From: Nageia nagi
Lineage: Eukaryota; Pinophyta
NCBI GenBank assembly: GCA_050084985.1
Contig: JBITNC010000001.1
Span: forward strand, 12,400,001 to 12,464,000
Direction: 5' to 3'
DNA: 64,000 nt
In this document: piece by piece, positions 23,481 to 36,296 of the stretch
Position numbering within the stretch: position 1 is the first letter of the stretch
Layout: every line of letters starts with the position of its first letter
The notes under the pieces: generated by a model
What the model was told of the DNA's origin: nothing
The model's database searches: none
The model's input: the letters and a program-made list of their open reading frames with translations, nothing else
Translations under genes and position numbers: made by a program

Positions 23481-23759
23481 GACAACCCATTAACTATCCC
23501 TAATCAAAATCTAGGAATATATTAGAATCCTCTTCCTCAACATCAAGCAAATACTATATCATCACAAATATGCCAAAATCAAGTAACACATAAAGGGTTT
23601 CAAGATGCTTCTACCTTTGTTGCTATGTTAAGCATAACTAGAAGAGCCCAAAGGGCACAAGAAAAGCAAGTTGATATTCCCAACAATCAAACAAATGATG
23701 GTATTGTACAACCAAATATAACTAGACCTTGACTTCCTAAGATTTTAGTAAAAGGACAT

Positions 23760-24590
23760 TTGCAACATCAGTTAAGAAAATTACAAGTGAAGATGTCCTT
23801 GTTTGAGTTATTACAACAATCCAAAAATCATAGAGAAGCTATGAACCAATTATTGCAAATAATCAAATTATATATTAATGATATTGAAAGTTTTATGGCT
23901 TTTGTGGGGAATGTTAAAACAAGCCAAAAACCCATTATTACTTTCCATGATTATGAATTTAAGCAATCAAACCATTCACAAGGTCAAGATCCCCCATTAG
24001 ATATCATAGCCAAGATAGATAGGAAGACTTTTAAAAGAAAATTAATAAATGAAGGTTCTATAATAAATATCATTTCTACAACTACCTATAAGAACTTGAA
24101 TCTTCCTTTCTCACATATATGTGTACATTCCTTATAATTAAGATCTTTCAATAATTTTTTGTGCTTAATAATGGGATCTATATCATTTCCCATCACTGTA
24201 GGACTTAAAATTGTGTAAACATTATTACTAGTTATTGAAGGGAATATAACACAATATAACTTACTCCTAGGAAGACCATGGATTAGAGACATGCAATGTG
24301 TCCCATCAATATATCATAATTGTTTGAAATACATTCATGATGGGATAGTACACTATGTACTTGGTGATGAAAATCCATACTCCCATTACAACCATACACA
24401 TATTTCAAGGGAGATTGCTTTGCCTTCCACTCATTATTTTACACTACCTATGGTTCTTGAAAAGGTATCAATAGTAGATATCAATAAAGAAGGTGTTTCT
24501 CCAAGTTATTTAAAATTGATTGATTACAAAATAGGGGAATTCACTATTGATGATGTCATTTTTAATATTCCTACAGCTCAATAAATAGGA
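23760..24590 (+). pseudogene. Gypsy B protease remnant
   Basis: Aspartic protease region. A helical spacer (MSLFELLQQSKNHREAMNQL) leads to DPPLDIIAKIDRKTFKR and then INEGSIINIIS near 24045-24075, where the family has a D-S/T-G-S box; here the Asp is Asn-Glu, so it is inactive. LLLGRPWIRDMQCVPS at about 24260-24310 is the classic protease C-terminal signature of plant gypsy elements. The frame after this, to about 24584, encodes the linker to reverse transcriptase. Confidence 0.75.
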
Positions 24591-25429
24591 ATACCTAAAG
24601 AGTCTCCTTGTGTAAAGGGAAATTAGTATCACTAGGGAAATTACCTAATCAAATACTTTTTATATATCAAGATCCTATAGAACCACCTATCCTTCCTTCA
24701 CCTTAGTCTAAAGAAGGTACTTTTTTGTGATTCATTAGAATACCTATCACCATACATAAGAAAGTTTGTCCAAAGATACTTTGATAGGGATTATTGGAAA
24801 GGATAAGGTCTAGGATGATACAAATAATTACCTAGATACACCATTGATATTCATTATTGATTACCTAGTGATAAAACATGATTAAGGTATAAGAGCAAAT
24901 ATCAAGGAGTATCTAGTTTCAAGATAAGTAAGCTAGAACCTAAGCCTACAACATATAAAAATTTATCTAAAGTATTGAAATGGATGACAAACCAAGATGA
25001 CATAGAGTCTAAAACATTATTCTTGGGAGGGTTATTCTCTAATATATCAATTAACATGGTAGAGATTACAAAATATGAGATAATAATACCTAAAATGAAC
25101 TTTGATTGGTTTGGAAGTGATGAGTTTGAGATGATAGGTTCAAAAGATTCAAATAGTTCTTCTTCATACTTTCTAGTAGATGAAAAAATTGCAAATTTTA
25201 CCTTAATTTCTAAACAACCTACAATTCAAGATTTCAAATACATAGATATAATCTTATAGACTACAAACTTAAATATCAATACTACTTTGGAAGATCAGTA
25301 TGAAGTTAAGGATGAAGAATATAATGCCAATGATAATAATTGAATTCCAATACCCGACCAATTAGAAGAGATATCTCACATGTTAATTGAATAAACCATC
25401 GAATTAATTAAAGTAATGAACCTAATATC

Positions 25430-26765
25430 CCTAAAATAATTCAATTAGGAAAATCCTTTACCAAAAATGAGAGAAAAGAGTTCATTAAAATACTTAAGGA
25501 AAAATAAGAAATATTCACATGGTCATATGCTGATAAGCCTAGGCTTGATCCCAATTTAGTAGTACATAACCTTGGTATAAAAGAAGGTGCAAAATCTATT
25601 AAAAAAAACTACAAAAAAAGCATCCTACAATCACCTTAATGGTAAAAGAGGAGTTGCAAAAACTCTTAGAAATCTAGATTGAAGATTCAAATATGCATAG
25701 ATTTTAGGGATCTAAATAAAGCATTTCCTAAGGATGAATTTCCCATACCAAACATTGATAGCTTGGTTGATTCCATCATAAGATATGAAATGTTATCACT
25801 CATGGATGGGTTTTCAAGGTACAATCAAATAAAGGTAGCATCAAAAGACTAGTATAAAATTGTATTTACAACACCATCAAGAATGTTTTGTTACAAAGTA
25901 ATACCTTTTGGATTAAAAAATGCTGGAGCTACCTATCAAAGAGCCATGATGTACATCTTCCATGATTACATGCATAATATTGTAGAATATTATGCAAACA
26001 ATGTGCTGGCTAAATCAAAAACATGAGAGGATCACCACAAAGTGCTCATTAAAATATTTGATAGGCTATTAGAACGTAAAATTCAATTCAAACCAAAGAA
26101 GGGTATTTTTGGGGTAACATCTAGGAAATTACTAGGTTTCATTGTGTCTAGATGAGGGATTGAAGTAGATCCTAAGATGTTTCATTTCTCAAGCCATAAG
26201 ATGTTTCATTTCTCAATTATTAGATAAGTGTAAACCTTTCAACAAAATTTTAAAGAAAGGTATTATCTTTCATTGGGACAATGAGAAGCAAGAGATATTT
26301 GACAAGATTAAGCACTATCTTCTTTCACCAACCATTCTAGTATGATCTAATCCTGAAGAACCATTCCTATTATATATATTAGTCACAAAAATAGCCTTAG
26401 GAACCATACTTTATCAAAAGAATGAGAATAGTAAAGAATAAGCAATATATTACTTTAGTTAGTTATGAGATCAAATACTTGTATTTGGAGAAGTTGTGTG
26501 TAGTAGTAGTATTTGCAACCAAAAATTAACATATTACATGATAAACCATACCATGTATGTAATTGCTAAAGATGACCCTTTGAAATACATGATGAATAAA
26601 ACTTATTAAAATGCAAGAACATCTAAATGGATCATGAATCTAATTGAATTCAACTTAATTTTTATAAGTTAGAAATCAATTAAAAGACAATTCATAGCTA
26701 ATTACTCACTAAAGCACCATTATCTAATAATAATCCACTCATCATATAATTAGCAGATGAACATG
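25430..26765 (+). pseudogene. Gypsy B reverse transcriptase and RNase H remnant
   Basis: Starts with the approach segment (IFTWSYADKPRLDPNLVVHN near 25510-25570), then CIDFRDLNKAFPKDEFPIP near 25693-25750, LMDGFSRYNQI near 25800, and PFGLKNAGATYQRAMMYIF near 25908-25965. The catalytic Y-DD position reads YANN near 25991, so both Asp are lost. RNase H follows (EPFLLYILVTKIALGTILYQ near 26358-26420) to about 26765. A 19-bp duplication (CATAAGATGTTTCATTTCTC, about 26173-26212) occurs at the RT/RNase H boundary. Many stops. Confidence 0.82.
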
Positions 26766-26789
26766 ATGGAAATTCTTATAGAATCTAAA

Positions 26790-27080
26790 GAATATTGGGA
26801 TATAGTAATATATTTTGATGGGTCGAGATGCGAGTAAAGTGGGGGTGCTGATGTTTTTTTTGTTACATCCCAAGGAGTTCCCATACCCTATTCATTTAAA
26901 CTTAACTTTCCTTGTATGAACAACAATGCCAAGTACAAAGCTTTAATCTTAGATATTAAAATTGTTTTAAAATTAAAATTGACAAAAGTAAAATTCATTG
27001 GTGATTCATTATTAATCATGAATCAAGTCAAAGAAATATTCTAGTGTAAGGAACCTTTGTTGCTAAAATATAAGAGATTA
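26790..27080 (+). pseudogene. Gypsy B second RNase H (archaeal-type) remnant
   Basis: Reads WDIVIYFDGS from about 26795 (first catalytic Asp at 26817-26819), then PYSFKLNFPCMNNNAKYKAL near 26888-26950 and FIGDSLLIMNQV near 26995-27030. This matches the extra RNase H domain of the Tat lineage (pattern DGS, NN-AEY-AL, GDS-LV--QV). The Glu of the AEYEAL helix is Lys in this copy, so it should be inactive even without the stops. Confidence 0.75.
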
Positions 27081-27379
27081 GTGAAAAATCCTTTATTATC
27101 TTTTGAAAAATATTATTTAGAACTAACTCCATGATCAACTAATAGGTTTGCTAATTCTATGGCTTCCATTAGATCTTTAATGCCCATAAACCCTAATAAA
27201 AAAATAATTGCTATTAAAATTGTTCAAATAATTCAATCCTTAATAGAATCAGATAAAGTTGAACATGTAGTCTTAGACATTGCAATATAATATAAAAATT
27301 TATGGCATACACAATTGTTCAAATTCTTAAGAGATGGAGTATTACCTAAAGAGTTAACAAAATCATCTTGAAAAACATT

Positions 27380-28557
27380 CAATATAAAAGCTTTTCACTT
27401 CTTCATGATAGATGTCTTATACTGTAGGGGTTTTTACAAAATATTGCTCAGATGTTTAGAATAGGCTAATTCATAAATTGCTATTTCATGCACACATGAT
27501 GGAATTTGTGGAGGACATTTTAGTGTCTCCACATTCACAAAATGATTAGTGTATGGGATATTACTGGCCTACTATGGAACATGATTGCATGGAATATGTT
27601 AGAAAGTGTGTTAAATATCAACAACATGCTAATCTATTTAATCAACCCTCTCATGCATTACAACCCATGCAATCATTGTGGCCATTTTTGAGATGGGCAT
27701 TAGATTTAATAGGTCAAATCTCTCCTATTTCCTTAGGAGGTCATTAGTTTATAATAACTATTACAAAATATTTTACAAAATGGATAGAAGCTATCCCCAT
27801 GATCTCAACAAAAGGGCCAAAGATAGCAAAATTCATACAAAACCATATTAATGTCATTTTTTAATTTTAGCTCAAATTATCATTGATAATGGGAAAAAAT
27901 TCAAAAATAAGGAAGTTCATTCTTTATGTAAAGGATATCATATCTATTGAAGTTTCTCAACTCCTTACTATCCTCAAGAGAATGGGCAAGCTAAAGCTAC
28001 AAATAAAAATATTCATAGCATTCTATTAAAAAACTATTGATGACTCTCACTGAGATTAGCATGCAAGAATTCCACATGCATTATTGGCCTATTGAACTAG
28101 TATTCAAACTCCTTCTAGGGTAACCTTGTTTTCCTTAGTTTATAGGGTAGAAGCAATATTACCCTTAGAAATAGAAATTCCTTCTTTATGAATTGCATTA
28201 CAAGATTATATCATTGATAAAGTAGTTCATCAAACAATATTAGATCAATTATTGCTTTTAGATGAAAGAAGAGCTAATGCATTAGAGCATTTACATACTT
28301 GTCAAAATTGTATAAAAAAAGCCTTCGATAAAAAAGTCAAAACTCATGAATTTAACATAGGAGATTTGGTTTTAAAAAAAAACCAACAAACTTCTCAAAT
28401 GGAACAATAGCTCCATGATAAGTTTGCTCCTAACTGGTTAGGTCCTTATGTGATTAAAAGAAAATTTGGATCTGGGGCTTATCATTTAGTTGATACAGAA
28501 GGTAACGAAGAGCGTGAACCCATAAATATCATGCACCTTTGTCCTTTCTATAGTTAA
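27380..28557 (+). pseudogene. Gypsy B integrase remnant
   Basis: Zinc-binding part: HDGICGGHFSVSTFTK near 27497-27545 and YYWPTMEHDCMEYVRKCVKY near 27559-27617. Core: LRWALDLIGQI near 27688 supplies the first Asp, IIDNGKKF near 27880 the second, and the third position reads GQAKATNK near 27987, Lys for Glu, so the catalytic triad is broken. The C-terminal part is recognisable as LDERRANALEHL near 28259, GDLVLKK and FAPNWLGPYVIKR near 28422-28462, ending at HLCPFYS just before 28557. Frame changes occur around 27870-28250. Confidence 0.8.
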
Positions 28558-31500
28558 TTAATTTTTTTTTTAGAAATTGTATATAAGCTTCTTTCAGTTA
28601 AAAAATTAAAAAAAATATTTTTCTTAAAGACTTATACATATTTAATGTATTTGAAATAGAAAATAACATCAAAAAAGAGTAAAAGCATCCACTTGATTGC
28701 TGATCAAAGAGGTATTCAATAAAAACCTTAGTTTGAGAAACCAAGATATTTGAGAGATAGGATTATCATAGAATTATCCCTAGATATTTCCCCTATAAAT
28801 AGAAATATCCTTTACTTACCTATTAATTTACAAAGAATCATAGCCTTAAACTTATTGCCAAAAAGTTACCAAGGATGGGAGATAAGTGTTCATGGAGATA
28901 ACTTGGAGATTTATGTGGATAAAGCCATGTACAACTTGATTCATGTATAGTATTTTGTGCAAATTAATATGGTAAATTTTTTATAGCGATATTGGCCTAT
29001 TCAACCTCCAAGATCATAATTAATTACTTTTTCAACACTTGGCAGATGAGGATTTTCTATTTACATGGGTAGTCCAAATGATAAGGGACCTATGTCATCA
29101 TAAAATAGTCTATGATTTTTACATAGTGTTCATATACAAGCCTCAATGATCAATTAGATGTGTAAAAAATATTGACCAATAATTCTCTTGAATTAGGTCA
29201 AGATTTCCCCATCCTCCTCATAACATTCAAGTAAGAGCTATGATGCCAAGAAAACTAGAAACTAATGAAAAACATAATTTAATATTGTAGAACATGATTT
29301 TGTTGATATATACCTAGAATATAAATATATGCAAGTATTGATAAAGTGTCCTTATATTGAGATAGCACATTTCTTTGCTTTACCAAAATAAATTTAGGAA
29401 TTTATAGCCATGAATTTTTATAATAGGTGAGGAACTAATGCATGGGACTTAAAAGTTAATGATCTAAGGGAAACTATTGAGTTAGAAGCAAAGGATATGT
29501 TGATAGAAATTGAATCCTTGACCAATTGGATCCATCTATTTTGCTTGCATTAGCCTTATGAGAGACCCATAATTTTGCTAAATTGTGTTGATCATATGAC
29601 TCTTTGATGTTACAAGAGATCATTTTCCATAACTGAAGTCAATTTTTCATAACTGAAGTCATCAATGATTTGGTATTATACTATAATAACTATTTTATAT
29701 TGCAAATTTATATCATATATGATTATATTTCATTATTTAGTATAAATTATTGTAATCCAATTAACATAAAACCAAGGTTTCAAAGGACCTTAGAATGCTT
29801 TAACTAAAGAAAGAGTGAAGTTATAGTCAAACAAACAAAAAATAGGTATGTCCAATATCTCATAGAGAGCATGATCCCCCTTACACCATTAATTCCCCCT
29901 AAAACTACACAATCCTTAGGAATCCCATCCTACCTTCCACTTATTGAGAATGGTGAAGCCTCAACATGGTCAACCAAGGCAAAACATGTCATTAAGAAAT
30001 TCAAGGATCATTCACCAATCTTGCCACTCATTTCATATCCAATTTGTTACCAATCATCCATTCTAGGACTATGACCTACTTATCTTTGAGTTCAACTCTA
30101 TAATTTTATTTCTTGGGTTATAAAGGTTGGGTTATATGTAAAAAACATGGGAACCATTGTCATTAGGGAGTTGTAAAATGTTTTTTGTATTAAAAAATAA
30201 TATTCAAGTAAATAAAAATTACCACAATTAAGAACACATGTAAATAATTTAGAAAATTATTATAAAATTTTTTCTTGTAAAAATAAATGTGTGTATAAAT
30301 TTATCTTTAGAAAAATTTATATAAATTCTAAAAAATGCTTGTATATGACACTACAGTTAGTTGATTGTATTTCACAAGCAACAAACATCATGAGTCACCC
30401 ACATTGTGTTAATCTTTCCACCTATAAATGGAAGGGATATTTGCATTATGATCCTCCTATCCCATGGAACTTATCATCCCTTATAATTTCTCAATCACCT
30501 TGTACTTTTCCCAGTGACCCATTAGAGGATCCTATCCAAAACCCAAAGTTAGAGGTGGATCATTTTAATCAATTACCTGAAGGTATTTGGCTTCAAATTT
30601 TATTTATGATAGTTTTGACCTATGCAATAGATAGGTCTAACCATTCTTATAATATTCTAAGGAAATCTAATCGAATGGAGATTTACATTGATCATCAACC
30701 TTGTTAGGGATTTATGTGATATATGATATTCTTGATGAAGAGTTCTTGCAAAATCTCATTTGTATGATCTCTAGACCTAGTTTTATTTGGATAATAATGA
30801 TTGATGCTTTTTTCACTCCTTCGATAGTTTGATTTATTAGATACTATGCATCATGTATTTTACATTATGAAGAAGACCTTTTTGATGATGTCACCATAGC
30901 CCATCTCCTATCTATAAACCTATGGTGTTAGGATTTTATGTTGTCTATGTTCATCATTCGTGACCCCTTGTAATGGTTCATTGATCATACCATTCGTATT
31001 TGCTATTATTTCCATCCTTTTACTCATGATGACCTATTATAGATTCTTGTTCAATGGGTAAATAGGTAAAAAAATCAAAAACATTAAAAAATTTAAAAAC
31101 ACAAAAACATCAAAAAATTTGAAAACTACAAAAATTTCAAAAAATTAAAAAATCAAAAATTAAAAAATGTATATATATACATATATATACTCAGAAGATA
31201 TACCTTTGAAGCATCTTAGCTACTAAATGCATTTCCCATATGTTCATATCATTCCAATTTATTCATAAATGATTAGTCCTTTACATTGAATATCATAATT
31301 ATTAGATATCAATCATTATGAGGGAGGCAACTAATCAAGCTATCTGTATCCACACATCATGCATACATCCATATAATATTTATTCATGTATATAGTTGTA
31401 TTTACAAACAAAGAAATAGGTAATAAATACTCTATTCATATTTGGTTTTAGTTAAGAAATTTTATGTTAAGATTTCAAAAACTTAGGATGATAAAAGGAC

Positions 31501-32571
31501 ATAACGATGCTATATGGTAGTGCACTAATAGACTCATACACTTTTTACATTAAAAATCTTGAAACAATTAAGAATTAAGTATTTCTTGAGTACAAATATG
31601 AGTATGGTTTTCTTACTTTTTGCTTCATCCTAAACCCAAGAGCTAGGATTAAAAAAAGAAGAAGAAGAAGAAAAAGGAAAAAGAAAAATATGTAGAATTC
31701 TTAGGCTATTGCAGAATCCTCTATCAAGGCTATAGACATCTGACTAGCAATAGAGCAAGGTTATAACAGGATGAAGGGGAGACATACCTTACAAAAAGAA
31801 AAAGATTATATCTTACAATTTATAGTCTTGGGGTGTTTAATTTGAGAATGTTAAGAGAAGGAAATGAACATCATTACACACACACAAGTTTATTGTAAAC
31901 TTAAATATATTATGATCTTGTTTCATATCATCATTAGTAGATGAAGCTAAAACAAAATATCAATTAATGAAAATAGTTATTGAAGGTGTTATTTATTACA
32001 CTTATTTATTTATATATTGATTCATTCCATACCATTACTACTATTATTATAAAAACTTGATGAGTTACCAAAGCATTAAGATTGATGTTTAAATTATTAT
32101 GTCATTCATATGAATCTTAGGTCATTTAAGTTTCATACATTTTACATTTATTTGTACATATACATTTATGTGCATCCACTATTACATCCATACATCTATA
32201 AAGTATTGTGAATCTTATGTATGTTTTACATTTATATATTCATATCATTCATGACATCACATATGTTTACACCGGTATATTATGTTGAAAACCATGTATA
32301 AAAGTAGTTAGGAAAATGGAAAATGATGCATCTAATTCCATTCTCCTACAAATCAAATCTTGTTCTATAGATATAATAGTACTATATAAACCTAAATATC
32401 ACTTTGAATTTATAAAGCATATCATAAATGAGGTATTAGAGATAAGCGAAAACATAAAAATAAACTTTCATATATTTCTACTTTAAATAAATACATCTAA
32501 AAAACATCAAATATACATCAAATATGATACTAAAACATGCATATAAAAGTCCAAAGCCATCATCATTTATA
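28558..32571. other. Unassigned stretch downstream of gypsy B
   Basis: About 4 kb without a recognised gene. On the plus strand, fragments look coding-like but match nothing I recognise: 28750-28950, about 29300-29530 (for example IEIAHFFALPK, MNFYNR, AWDLKVNDLRETIELEAKDM), 29871-30074 (Pro-rich start) and 30291-30707 (138 codons). They may be the long 3' region of gypsy B or a separate dead element. Also here: an A-rich block at 31060-31192, a GAA run at about 31655-31680 and a short CA run near 31878. No LTR pair found. Confidence 0.45.
31060..31192. repeat. A-rich degenerate repeat ending in TATATATAC palindromes
   Basis: Units of the form AAAAACAT(C/T)AAAAAATTT repeat about six times (31065-31160), followed by alternating TA/CA sequence TATATATACATATATATAC at about 31172-31190. 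Low-complexity DNA; no gene. Confidence 0.7.
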
Positions 32572-32815
32572 GGCCAGATAACTCCAAGATAAAAAAGCAT
32601 TCTATTAGTGTAGAAATTTGTGTAAATACAACTTGAGAAAAAATCTTCATGTTCACCTTCTTGAGTGACCTTTGAGATACATTGTAATATCTCATATTCT
32701 ACAAGAAATGACTCTCTAAATTCTAGCACACTTAAAGCAATGAATTTACTAAATATAGAAAGTATCTCATACTATACTAACTATACCATAATCCCTAAGG
32801 ATTAGGTTTCTAACT
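32572..32815 (-). repeat. Copia-4 3' LTR
   Basis: About 244 bp, aligning to 48115-48370. Its low-coordinate end reads GGCCAGATAACT where the other LTR reads TGTTAGATAACT, so the terminal dinucleotide is mutated. It shares blocks such as TCTTCATGTTCACCTTCTT and AATGAATTTACTAAATA with the other LTR. Confidence 0.82.
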
Positions 32816-32829
32816 TTTTTCCCTTAATC

Positions 32830-34406
32830 TGAAGGGGAGTTGGTAAGTCCAAGCATCTTCTTGAACTTCTCAAACTTTTCTCTTCCAAGTGCCTTGGTGA
32901 ATATGTCTTCTATTTGCTCATATATGGGACAATGTTTCACTTGAATTGTCTTGACCTCTACACAATGTCAAATCAAATGATAATTTGTGTTGATGTGCTT
33001 TTTTCAATCATGAAACTTTGGATTCTTAGATAATTGAATTATAGATATATTATCAATCAAAAGTGGAGGTGGATTCACCTATCTTTCTTGCAAATCTTCT
33101 AGTATCTTCTTGAGCCAAATAATCTCCTTTGTTGCCTCTATAGTAGCCACATACTCTACCTTTGTAGTGGAATATACCAAAATAGATTACTTTCTTGATC
33201 TCCATGAGATAGCTATCAATCCAAGATTCATGGCAAATCCTAAAGTTGAAACTCCTTTTTCTTAGTCACCATCAATGTTTGAATTTGTATATCCAATCAA
33301 TTTGAAGTCTCTTACTTTGGAATACTTGAGGCCTAACTCTTGTGTGCTTTTCAAATATCAAAGAACTCTTTTTGCTACATTCTAATTTCCTTCACATGGT
33401 TTTTGCATAAACTAAGAGAGAATTCCAATCGCAAATAAATGTCTAGTCTAGTGATGGTTAGATATATGAGACTCCCAACTAGTTGTCTATACTTCGTTGC
33501 ATCCTCAAATGCATTCCATTTAGTAGATTTCAACTTCAAATTTTGTTCCATTGGAGTGGAAAGAGGATTACAATCTATCATGCCAAATTTGTTCAATAAT
33601 TCTCCAATGTACTTTCTTTGGGAAATGAAAATATACTTTGGGTTTTGTTTCACTTCAATGCCCAAATAGTAATGAAGATGTCCCATATCTATCATTTCAA
33701 AACCTCTCTTCAAATCTTGTTTCATGGATGCAATGTAACTTTCATTGTTCCTAGTTATCAAAAGATCATCTGCATACACCATAAGATATATAATCATTTT
33801 TCTAACTTTTCTGACAAACAAAGTTGCATCATCCAGATTAAAGTGTTCAAAGTTTATCTTCAAGAGATGCTTAGTAAGCTTTTCATACCAAATGTGAGGA
33901 TCTTGTTTTAGGCCATACAAGGACTTGATAAGCTTAAAAACTTTTTATTCATAACCCTTCACTACAAATCCTTTTGGTTGTCTCATGTACACATTTTCTT
34001 TCAAATCACCATTCAAGAAAGTAGTCTTCACATCAATCTGATGAACTTTCCATCTATGCTAAGTTAACATTGCCAACAAAGAATGAATAGTAGCCCATTT
34101 TGCTATGGGAGCAAAGGTTTCATCATAATTAATACCTTCTTTCTGTGCAAAACCCTTTGCTACAAGCCTCATTTTGTGTTTTTCAAGTGATTGATCTAAT
34201 TTGTATTTGTTCTTGTATACCCACTTGTATCCAATAGGTTTGGTTCCATATGGAGGATCCACAAACTTCCATGTCCCATTCTTGATGAGATCATCATGCT
34301 TCTTCTTCATAGCATCCTTCCAAATATCATGAGAAAAAGCTTCTTTAAAGGAAATTAGCTCATAATTAGTAGAGAAGTTCAATTCACAATCAAATAAACA
34401 TTTCAT
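32830..34406 (-). pseudogene. Copia-4 reverse transcriptase and RNase H remnant
   Basis: From the high end: KEAFSHDIWKDAMKKKHDD near 34350-34290, GYKWVYKNKYKLDQSL, and YDETFAPIAKWATIHSL near 34125-34070. After a break, MYGLKQDPHIWYEKL starts at about 33920. The catalytic box reads YADD (33765-33776), Ala for Val. MGHLHYYLGIEVKQNPKYIF and LVGSLIYLTITRLDIYL follow. RNase H continues below 33375 with stops to about 32830, ending near the polypurine tract. A C-terminal domain of copia pol with about ten stops and frame changes, non-functional; closest relative in the window is Copia-1. Confidence 0.87.
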
Positions 34407-35973
34407 ATCCTCAATATCATCACCTAAATCTAAATCCTCTATTGCTCCATCTTCAATTCTATTTCTATAAGAACTCCTAGTTCCCGTATTTCCAACTTCA
34501 TTAGGATGAACAATCTCAAGTGTTTTAGAGAGCCACTTAGGAATCTTCTAGAATGTTTTTAGTTTCTCAACAAGCTAAGGAGGTTCTTCATCCTCATCAA
34601 AACTCAACCTATCAAGCCCTTCAATAACATAATCCAAAGGAGCTTCTAGGATTTATGAAGAGGAAGGATCTTCCTATGGTGGAGGAGGTTCTTGTACTAC
34701 TAGAATAGGTGCAACTACTAGATTAGGCACTTTTGAAATAAGCACAAGTGGTGTAGATTCCAATGATTGATCCAAAATAGGGATCCCTCCTCAACATTTG
34801 AAATCTAGTAATCATATTCAGAGAAATGCTTTTTACTGGTAAACCTATCAAGGTGATCAAGTTACCACTCAATAGTCAAGTCACTCTTGGAACATTCCAA
34901 AACAATGACACCCCTTGCAAAGAGGAACTTTTTGTTTACCTCATCATAAAGCTTATAACCCTTGGTAGTATTTGGTAGCCTAAGAAAATACATTTTCAAC
35001 TCCTAACACCAAGTTTGTTTCTTTGTTCCTTAGGGACTAGGGCATAGTAGGTGGAACCAAAAATTTTGAGATGTCAAACTGAAGGAACATGGCCAAACCA
35101 CATTTCATATGGAGTCTTATCATCAAGAGCATGAGATGGACATCTATTTCTAACATACATTGCATAAGCAACTGCATCACCCTAATACATCATCTTCACA
35201 TTCTTGAAAAACAACATTGCTCATGTCATATTCAACAAAGTTCTATTTATTCTTTCAACTACACCATTTTGTTATGTATTGTAGGAACAATTGTTTGATG
35301 CTTGATTCCATGCTGACTAAGATAGTTCTTGAAATCAATTGAAGTGTATTCACCTTTATTATCAAAATGAACTATTCCAATATGAGCATTTGCTTCTTTC
35401 TCAATCATCACATGAAATTATTTAAATATTGTAAAACATTTAGATTTGTTCTTTAACAAATACACCCAATACATCCTAGAGTAATCATCTATGAGGGTCA
35501 TGATATATTTGTTTCTAGCAGCAAAAGGGATAGGCAATGGACCACACAAATCAAAGTGTATGAGTTCTAGTTTTCTACATGCTCTAAAATTTGAATTATG
35601 AAAAGGTTGTTTATTGTGGTTTCCTAGGACACATGCTTTACAAGGTTCTATGTTCCTAGGAATAGTAGGCAATCCCAAAAAACCTCTCTTTTCAATAAAT
35701 AGAGATCATCAAAATTGAGATGACCAAATCTTGCATGCCACAAAAGACTAGATGAGAGAGTACCTTTTTCTTGATGGGTGAGGTAGGCATAATTTTGTGA
35801 TTGGAAAAACTTCCATGCATATTTAATAGCTTCTCATCCTTTCAAATAGTCATCACCACTTTATATTCAAAAACCTCCTTATCTCCATAATGCCATTGAA
35901 CATACGAATAGAGTGTCCTTATTATCAAATGAGCGCAAGAGATAGCAAATTCCTTTGCAATTGAGGAAGATAG
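34407..35973 (-). pseudogene. Copia-4 integrase remnant
   Basis: Minus-strand integrase, running from the nested insertion at 35973 down to the linker before reverse transcriptase. LYLPQLQRNLLSLALI begins at the insertion point. The zinc part and GLPTIPRNIEPCKACVLGNH lie near 35680-35620, and LIHFDLCGPLPIPFAARN near 35575-35520 gives the first Asp. DDYSRMYWVYLLKNKS follows. The later part is broken but recognisable to about 34990 (for example YLRLPNTTKGYKLYDEV, read with gaps near 34985-34935). Bases of about 34325-35973 reappear, scrambled with LTR sequence, at 44095-45386. Confidence 0.8.
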
Positions 35974-36027
35974 TGTTGAGTATGTGTGATAGAGAAGTAT
36001 GATTGTAATTGTTGTCAACAAGGTATT

Positions 36028-36261
36028 GATCGGGTTCCGGAGGTTTAACTAAGTTCCGGAAGTGAAGAGAGACTATTTGATCGGGTTCCGGAGGTTTAAC
36101 TGTGTTCCGGAAGTAAAGAGTGATCGGGTTCTGGAAGTTTGACTAAGTTCCGGAAGTGAAGAGAGACTATTTGATCGGGTTCCGGAGGTTTAACTGTGTT
36201 CCGGAAGTAAAGAGTGATCGGGTTCTGGAAGTTTGACTAAGTTCCGGAAGAGAAGTGTGAT
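36028..36261 (+). repeat. LTR tandem repeat, 43-51 bp units
   Basis: Five units beginning GATCGGGTTCCGGAGG or GATCGGGTTCTGGAAG, each ending in GTTCCGGAAG plus a short AAGAG tail. The pattern is A-B-C-B-C-like, so a two-unit module was duplicated. The same array is at about 43379-43612 in the 3' LTR. Position in U3 suggests an enhancer-like array, by inference. Confidence 0.85.
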
Positions 36262-36288
36262 TGGTCGGGTTCGGAGGATTGACCGAGA

Positions 36289-36296
36289 TGACGTCA
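36289..36296 (+). promoter_or_regulatory. bZIP-type palindrome TGACGTCA in U3
   Basis: TGACGTCA is the core recognised by plant bZIP (TGA/CRE-type) factors. Second copy, extended to ATGACGTCAT, at 36692-36701; 3' LTR counterparts at 43639-43646 and 44047-44054. Several one-base variants (TGATGACATCA) lie at about 36410, 36493, 36544 and 36740. Binding is inferred from sequence only. Confidence 0.5.

Larger units (their letters stand above)
21647..28557 (+). mobile_element. Gypsy B: Tat-lineage Ty3/gypsy element body
   Basis: Plus-strand coding body in the order Gag, zinc-knuckle-like spacer, protease, reverse transcriptase, RNase H, second (archaeal-type) RNase H, integrase. The second RNase H between the first and the integrase is the hallmark of the Tat lineage. 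Coordinates cover recognisable coding sequence only; LTRs must lie outside but could not be matched. Dozens of stops and several frame changes, plus changed catalytic residues (protease, polymerase, both RNase H and integrase sites), make it inactive and old. Confidence 0.8.

Noticed and set aside
31172-31190. TATATATA-rich block as a promoter
   Set aside because: It lies in low-complexity A/T repeat with no gene following.
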